A DNA stretch of 64,000 nucleotides, from the NCBI RefSeq assembly GCF_041060425.1, contig NZ_JAULBC010000014.1:26439-90438 (forward strand), written 5' to 3'. Shown here piece after piece: positions 60,929 through 64,000 of the stretch. This DNA comes from Danxiaibacter flavus. GTDB taxonomy: Bacteria > Bacteroidota > Bacteroidia > Chitinophagales > Chitinophagaceae. The notes below the pieces were generated by a model. It was not told the origin of the DNA. It was given only the letters and a program-made list of their open reading frames with translations, and made no database searches. The first letter of the stretch is position 1. Every line of letters starts with the position of its first letter. The translations under genes were made by a program, and so were the position numbers.

Positions 60929-61393
60929 ATGAGTGAACAGAAAGACCTGCTAACTGAAGAACTGGAATCGCTCACGATCAAAAGAATTAAGCTTATTCCT
61001 TTATGGATAAAAATATTCGCCTGGATATTTTTGATCATGGCCGGTTCAATTCCCATTATTATAATACTCGCACTCATTAACGGAAGCGGGCTATTAAGTC
61101 TTTATGGCTTTCAAACGCTAACTCCATTTTCGCTTACAGGGATATTGATAATGCTGGCCTTTGCTTTAAAAGGCATTGTGGCTTTTGGATTACTGAAAGA
61201 AAAAGATTGGGCAATCAAATTAGGATTAACTGACGGATTTACAGGCATAGCTGCCTGCACATTCGCGACGTTACTTCCTTTGTTTACAAATTTTACCGGC
61301 TTCACTATCAGACTTGAGCTTGTTGCGTTGATTCCATATGTAATGAAACTACTCAGCATTAAATCGCAATGGGAGGAAGACATGAAGGTATAA
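60929..61393 (+). CDS. Four-helix membrane protein of unknown function
   Basis: 154 residues. A charged N-terminus (MSEQKDLLTEELESLTIKRI) precedes four hydrophobic helices (IFAWIFLIMAGSIPIIIILA, FSLTGILIMLAFALKGIVAF, FTGIAACTFATLLPLF, LELVALIPYVMKLL) and a short KSQWEEDMKV tail. It does not match a family I can name. It follows ykgJ by 167 bp, most of which is repeat words, so a separate transcript is likely. Confidence 0.68.
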   Translation: MSEQKDLLTEELESLTIKRIKLIPLWIKIFAWIFLIMAGSIPIIIILALINGSGLLSLYGFQTLTPFSLTGILIMLAFALKGIVAFGLLKEKDWAIKLGLTDGFTGIAACTFATLLPLFTNFTGFTIRLELVALIPYVMKLLSIKSQWEEDMKV

Positions 61394-61435
61394 GGTCAGA
61401 GGCATAAGGCTTAGGGAAGAAATAGGTTATTCGTT

Positions 61436-61553
61436 TACCTGGCACCTATCCTTACACCTCACACCTTACACCTCACACCTTATACCTTACACCTGATACC
61501 TTACACCTGACACCTCTTAGCTCATAGCTGACAGCTGATAGCTCACAGCTAGA
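61436..61553. repeat. cacctgatacc words joined to agctgatag words at the yraN stop
   Basis: acctcacaccttacacctca-type words run to about 61508, then cttagctcatagctgacagc and tgatagctcacagct. The yraN stop TAG (minus strand) is read from the word tagctgtgagc. Same pair of families as 24152-24211. Confidence 0.75.
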
Positions 61554-61905
61554 AATACACATCCTCCAACATAAAATACTCCACCGCTTTTCCGGACTGC
61601 ATGGTAATCGCAAGCACGTTAAACTGAAGGTATTTCCAGTCAGGATAAAGTTCCTGGTACTGCTCTGCGGCATTACGAAGATTTTGCATCTTCTTTTTGC
61701 TGATGCTTTCCTCGGGATAACCGAACCGATCAGAAGTTCTGGTCTTGATTTCAAAGAAATACAACATTCTTCCTTTAGCGGCAATAATATCCACTTCCCA
61801 ATGGCCGTAACGCCAGTTTAATTCCAGAATTTCATAGCCATTTTCATGTAAATATGCGGCAGCCATTTGTTCTCCCTTATTTCCTGTGAGCTTATTATGA
61901 TGCAT
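61549..61905 (-). CDS. yraN: YraN/UPF0102 endonuclease-like protein
   Basis: 118 residues from the ATG at 61905, the usual family start (HNKLTGNKGEQMAAAYLHEN); the in-frame stretch to 61965 would overlap the manA start. The PD-(D/E)xK core is ELNWRYGHWEVDIIAAKGRM with LYFFEIKTR, giving the Asp, Glu and Lys. Predicted to bind or cut branched DNA, but biochemical evidence for the family is limited. Divergent from manA with 31 bp between the starts, so the two promoters must overlap. Confidence 0.9.
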   Translation of the reverse strand: MHHNKLTGNKGEQMAAAYLHENGYEILELNWRYGHWEVDIIAAKGRMLYFFEIKTRTSDRFGYPEESISKKKMQNLRNAAEQYQELYPDWKYLQFNVLAITMQSGKAVEYFMLEDVYF

Positions 61906-61936
61906 TGTATTAATTTGCGGGTTAAACTTATTTATC

Positions 61937-63148
61937 ATGAGCTTTTTGCAAGATAAAATTTTCAAACTGAAAGGAAAGGTGCAACATTATGCATGGGGTG
62001 GATTTTCTTATATTCCTTCCTGGCTTGGTGAAGAAAACAAGGATAACAAGCCTTATGCTGAATACTGGATGGGTGCACATCCTTCAGCTCCGTCGGAAAT
62101 TCAAACACCTAACGGAACGCTTTCCCTGGATGTACTGATTAAGGATTACCCGGAGGAATTTATCGGAGAAAAGGTTCAAAAGCAATTCGGAGAACTTCCG
62201 TATTTGTTTAAAATACTTGATGTACATGAAATGCTAAGTATCCAGGTACATCCCACCAAAGAAGAAGCAGAAAAAGGATTTGCGGCAGAGGAAACAGTAG
62301 GCGTTCCACTGAATGCACCAAACCGAAACTATAAAGATAAAAATCACAAACCTGAGGTGATGGTTGCGCTCAGTGAGTTTTGGCTGTTACACGGCTTTAA
62401 ACCCAAAGACGAATTAATGATCACTTTAAAGACTATTGCTGAGTTTGCGGAGCTTGAAGAGCTGTTCCTTGAAAAGAGCTACAAAGGATTATATCAACAT
62501 GTAATGGAACTGCCACAGGATAAGGTGGATGAAATTCTGCGCCCGCTGGTTGAAAAGGAATTAAAAAGAAAAGCGAGTGGAGATTTATCCAAGGATGAGC
62601 CCGGCTGGTGGGTTTGCAAGCTGTTTGATGGTAAGGAAGACTCAATTAGTTCAATTGATCGCGGTGTATTTTCCATTTACTTTTTCAATATTGTAAAGGC
62701 GGAGCAGGGCGAAGCTGTTTTCCAGGGAGCCGGAATTCCTCATGCTTACCTTGAGGGGCAAAATGTGGAACTAATGGCTAATAGCGACAACGTTCTTCGC
62801 GGCGGCCTTACACCGAAACACGTGGATGTTCCGGAATTGCTTAAACACACAACTTTTCAGGGCATTGATCCTCATCTGATGAAGGGAAAAGATACCAATG
62901 GCGAAAAGGTTTACAATTGCCCGGTTCCTGATTTCGGCATTAGCAAAATTGAACTTTCCGGAGACCAGACCTATTCGGGCAAGGCCTCCTCACTGGAGAT
63001 CATAGTTGTAATTGACGGTGAACTTACCGTTGCGGGCGCAAACTCCGTGGAAGCGAAAAAAGGTGAAGCGTTAGCCATTTTGCAGGGCGAAAGCTATACC
63101 ATTTCCACCGGCAGCCGCGTGCTGGCATATAAGGCCTTTGTTCCATAA
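61937..63148 (+). CDS. manA: Class I mannose-6-phosphate isomerase
   Basis: 403 residues. GKVQHYAWGGFSYIPSWLGE and YAEYWMGAHPSAPSEI at the start; the zinc ligands lie in MLSIQVHPTKEEAEKGFAAE (Gln and His), KDKNHKPEVMVALSEFWLLH (Glu) and FQGAGIPHAYLEGQNVELMA (His). NSDNVLRGGLTPKHVD is the active-site Arg segment. It converts mannose-6-phosphate and fructose-6-phosphate in the cytosol. The 3' end holds the TTTG box of the next gene's promoter. Confidence 0.94.
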   Translation: MSFLQDKIFKLKGKVQHYAWGGFSYIPSWLGEENKDNKPYAEYWMGAHPSAPSEIQTPNGTLSLDVLIKDYPEEFIGEKVQKQFGELPYLFKILDVHEMLSIQVHPTKEEAEKGFAAEETVGVPLNAPNRNYKDKNHKPEVMVALSEFWLLHGFKPKDELMITLKTIAEFAELEELFLEKSYKGLYQHVMELPQDKVDEILRPLVEKELKRKASGDLSKDEPGWWVCKLFDGKEDSISSIDRGVFSIYFFNIVKAEQGEAVFQGAGIPHAYLEGQNVELMANSDNVLRGGLTPKHVDVPELLKHTTFQGIDPHLMKGKDTNGEKVYNCPVPDFGISKIELSGDQTYSGKASSLEIIVVIDGELTVAGANSVEAKKGEALAILQGESYTISTGSRVLAYKAFVP

Positions 63149-63167
63149 CAATTAAAACTTATTTTTG
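63137..63167 (+). promoter_or_regulatory. Full Bacteroidota-type promoter of the second DUF6580 gene
   Basis: TTTG at 63137-63140 and tatttttg (TAnnTTTG) at 63160-63167 with 19 bp between: both parts of the sigma-ABfr consensus at standard spacing. The -33 box overlaps the last codons of manA. The ATG is 52 bp beyond. Confidence 0.65.
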
Positions 63168-63218
63168 TGTTCCGGTTTTTATACATATCCTGAACGCTGA
63201 CAACTAAAAAATAGACAA

Positions 63219-63797
63219 ATGAAAGTTTCAAAATCCGTTATCATAGCACTTGTTTTGCTTGTATTGGTTGCTTCCTTATACAGAGTTTTGCCAACAAGGC
63301 AATACGGTTTTGCACCTCAGTACGCTATGGCCATTTTTGGAGGCGCCTTGTTTGTGAAAAACAAAAAATGGGCGTTCATCCTTCCAATAGTATCCATGTT
63401 TATCAGTGACCTCTTATACCAGGTATTGTATATAAATGGCTTATCACCCATATACGGTTTTTATGAGGGTCAATGGCAGAACTACCTGTTATTTGCCGGT
63501 CTGACTACAATTGGTTTTTTAATTAAAAAGATAAACGTAGTGAATGTGCTGGTAGCTTCAGTGGCGTCTCCGACTGTATACTTTATTTTATCAAACTTCA
63601 TCGTTTGGTCTGGCTGGACAGGAACAAGAGGACTGAACCGTCCGAGAACATTTGAAGGTTTGATGATGTGCTACTCAGACGCATTACCATTCTACCCCAG
63701 CAGCGTATATGCTACATTGTTTTTCTCCACTGTTTTGTTTGGAGGGTATTACCTGGTTAAGCATTACACACAGGCTAAAAACACGCAATTAGCATAG
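63219..63797 (+). CDS. DUF6580-like membrane protein, second copy
   Basis: 192 residues, about six hydrophobic helices: VIIALVLLVLVASLYRVL, then APQYAMAIFGGALFVKNKKW, PIVSMFISDLLYQVLYING, LLFAGLTTIGFLIKKI, ASPTVYFILSNFIVWSGW and TLFFSTVLFGGYYLV. The AMAIFGGA, ISDL and LSN motifs match the B12-operon protein at 15941-16519; overall identity is low. No riboswitch or cob gene is near this copy, and it has its own consensus promoter. It may move a related compound, or the family role may be wider than B12. Confidence 0.75.
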   Translation: MKVSKSVIIALVLLVLVASLYRVLPTRQYGFAPQYAMAIFGGALFVKNKKWAFILPIVSMFISDLLYQVLYINGLSPIYGFYEGQWQNYLLFAGLTTIGFLIKKINVVNVLVASVASPTVYFILSNFIVWSGWTGTRGLNRPRTFEGLMMCYSDALPFYPSSVYATLFFSTVLFGGYYLVKHYTQAKNTQLA

Positions 63798-63822
63798 CGA
63801 ATAAAGAGATATTTATATTATC

Positions 63823-63850
63823 ATCCCGGGAGTTTCTTCCGGGATTTTTA
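63823..63850 (+). terminator. Rho-independent terminator of the second DUF6580 gene
   Basis: atcccgg pairs with ccgggat around a 9-base loop and is followed by tttttatttg. 26 bp after the stop. Confidence 0.75.
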
Positions 63851-63947
63851 TTTGTAGAATATTGGAGCTTGGAACGATTAAGAAGTGAATAATGAATGGT
63901 CAATCAATGTCGTTGAAATAAGAACTAAAGTTGTTTATAATTCATGG

Positions 63948-63974
63948 AAGGCGGCCTTTTAAGCCGCTTTTTTC
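63948..63974 (+). terminator. Second hairpin plus T-run near the right edge
   Basis: aaggcggc pairs with gccgcttt (one G-U pair) around cttttaa, followed by tttttcg. No gene ends here on the + strand between 63851 and 63947, so it may close read-through or a short unseen transcript. Confidence 0.5.
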
Positions 63975-64000
63975 GATCGAATCTTCTATTCGGCCTTATG

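Overview
The window is a stretch of chromosome from a member of the Bacteroidota, most likely the Chitinophagaceae. The call rests on a TamB/TamL-type envelope pair, a C-terminal type IX secretion (T9SS) sorting domain, promoter elements of the TAnnTTTG type, DUF2911, CarboxypepD_reg-like domains, a GH140/sulfatase/GH36 set for glycans, and AT-leaning coding DNA. I see no rRNA, tRNA, CRISPR array, insertion sequence or prophage. Nearly all genes look like chromosomal housekeeping or lineage genes.

Layout. 1-1030: end of an unrecognised gene, then a gene-poor stretch with an ectopic copy of the tail of tamL and several palindromes. 1031-8340: tamB-tamL operon (minus strand). 8460-9430: YtxH / holin-superfamily / small hypothetical trio. 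9496-13354: AI-2E family permease, Cys/Met-type PLP enzyme, APC permease. 13645-20793: vitamin B12 locus, made of promoter, cobalamin riboswitch, btuB, a DUF6580 membrane protein, a BtuF-like protein, cobU, cobT, cobS and cobC, followed by a CWC zinc-ribbon gene. It can take up corrinoids and build the lower nucleotide loop but has no corrin-ring genes. 21448-25791: SMP-30 lactonase, sucD, a stand-alone macroglobulin-like domain, a FAD oxidoreductase and a membrane protein. 26350-32577: T9SS cargo protein, macrodomain hydrolase, TPM protein, GH140. 32732-41153: aspS, sulfatase, L,D-transpeptidase-like protein, rarA, a DUF488 two-gene unit, acylphosphatase. 41309-49351: small lipoprotein, ABC-F protein, secreted polycation, M16 peptidase, Rrf2 regulator, GH36. 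49582-53732: orphan HicB with a decayed HicA, then pstS-pstC-pstA-pstB. 53917-58964: DUF2911, an ECF sigma factor with a chimeric anti-sigma-like protein, and a divergent VWA protein. 59217-63797: xerD, ykgJ, membrane protein, yraN, manA and a second DUF6580 gene.

The most unusual feature is not a gene. Gaps between genes carry arrays of short degenerate words: agctgatag, gtacgatgt, gtgcgaatg, aagctttgggc, cgtaagaca, cacctgata, agtcaaaattc. Each family has a self-complementary core, and arrays often start at or just inside a stop codon. In tamL, xerD and yraN the repeat supplies the TAG stop, and in aspS, ykgJ and the PLP enzyme it encodes the last residues. Beside these lie long inverted repeats (a 29-bp perfect pair at 29206-29364 and a stem of about 32 bp at 10597-10667) and two dispersed two-copy repeats.

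The best candidates for undescribed protein systems are the riboswitch-controlled DUF6580 protein with a leaderless BtuF-like partner, the DUF488-fusion/WIRIYPIPFR pair at 39079-40781, and the sigma/anti-sigma/VWA unit whose proteins share SusC-like carboxypeptidase-regulatory domains. All calls come from reading the sequence and from knowledge of protein families; no search was run.
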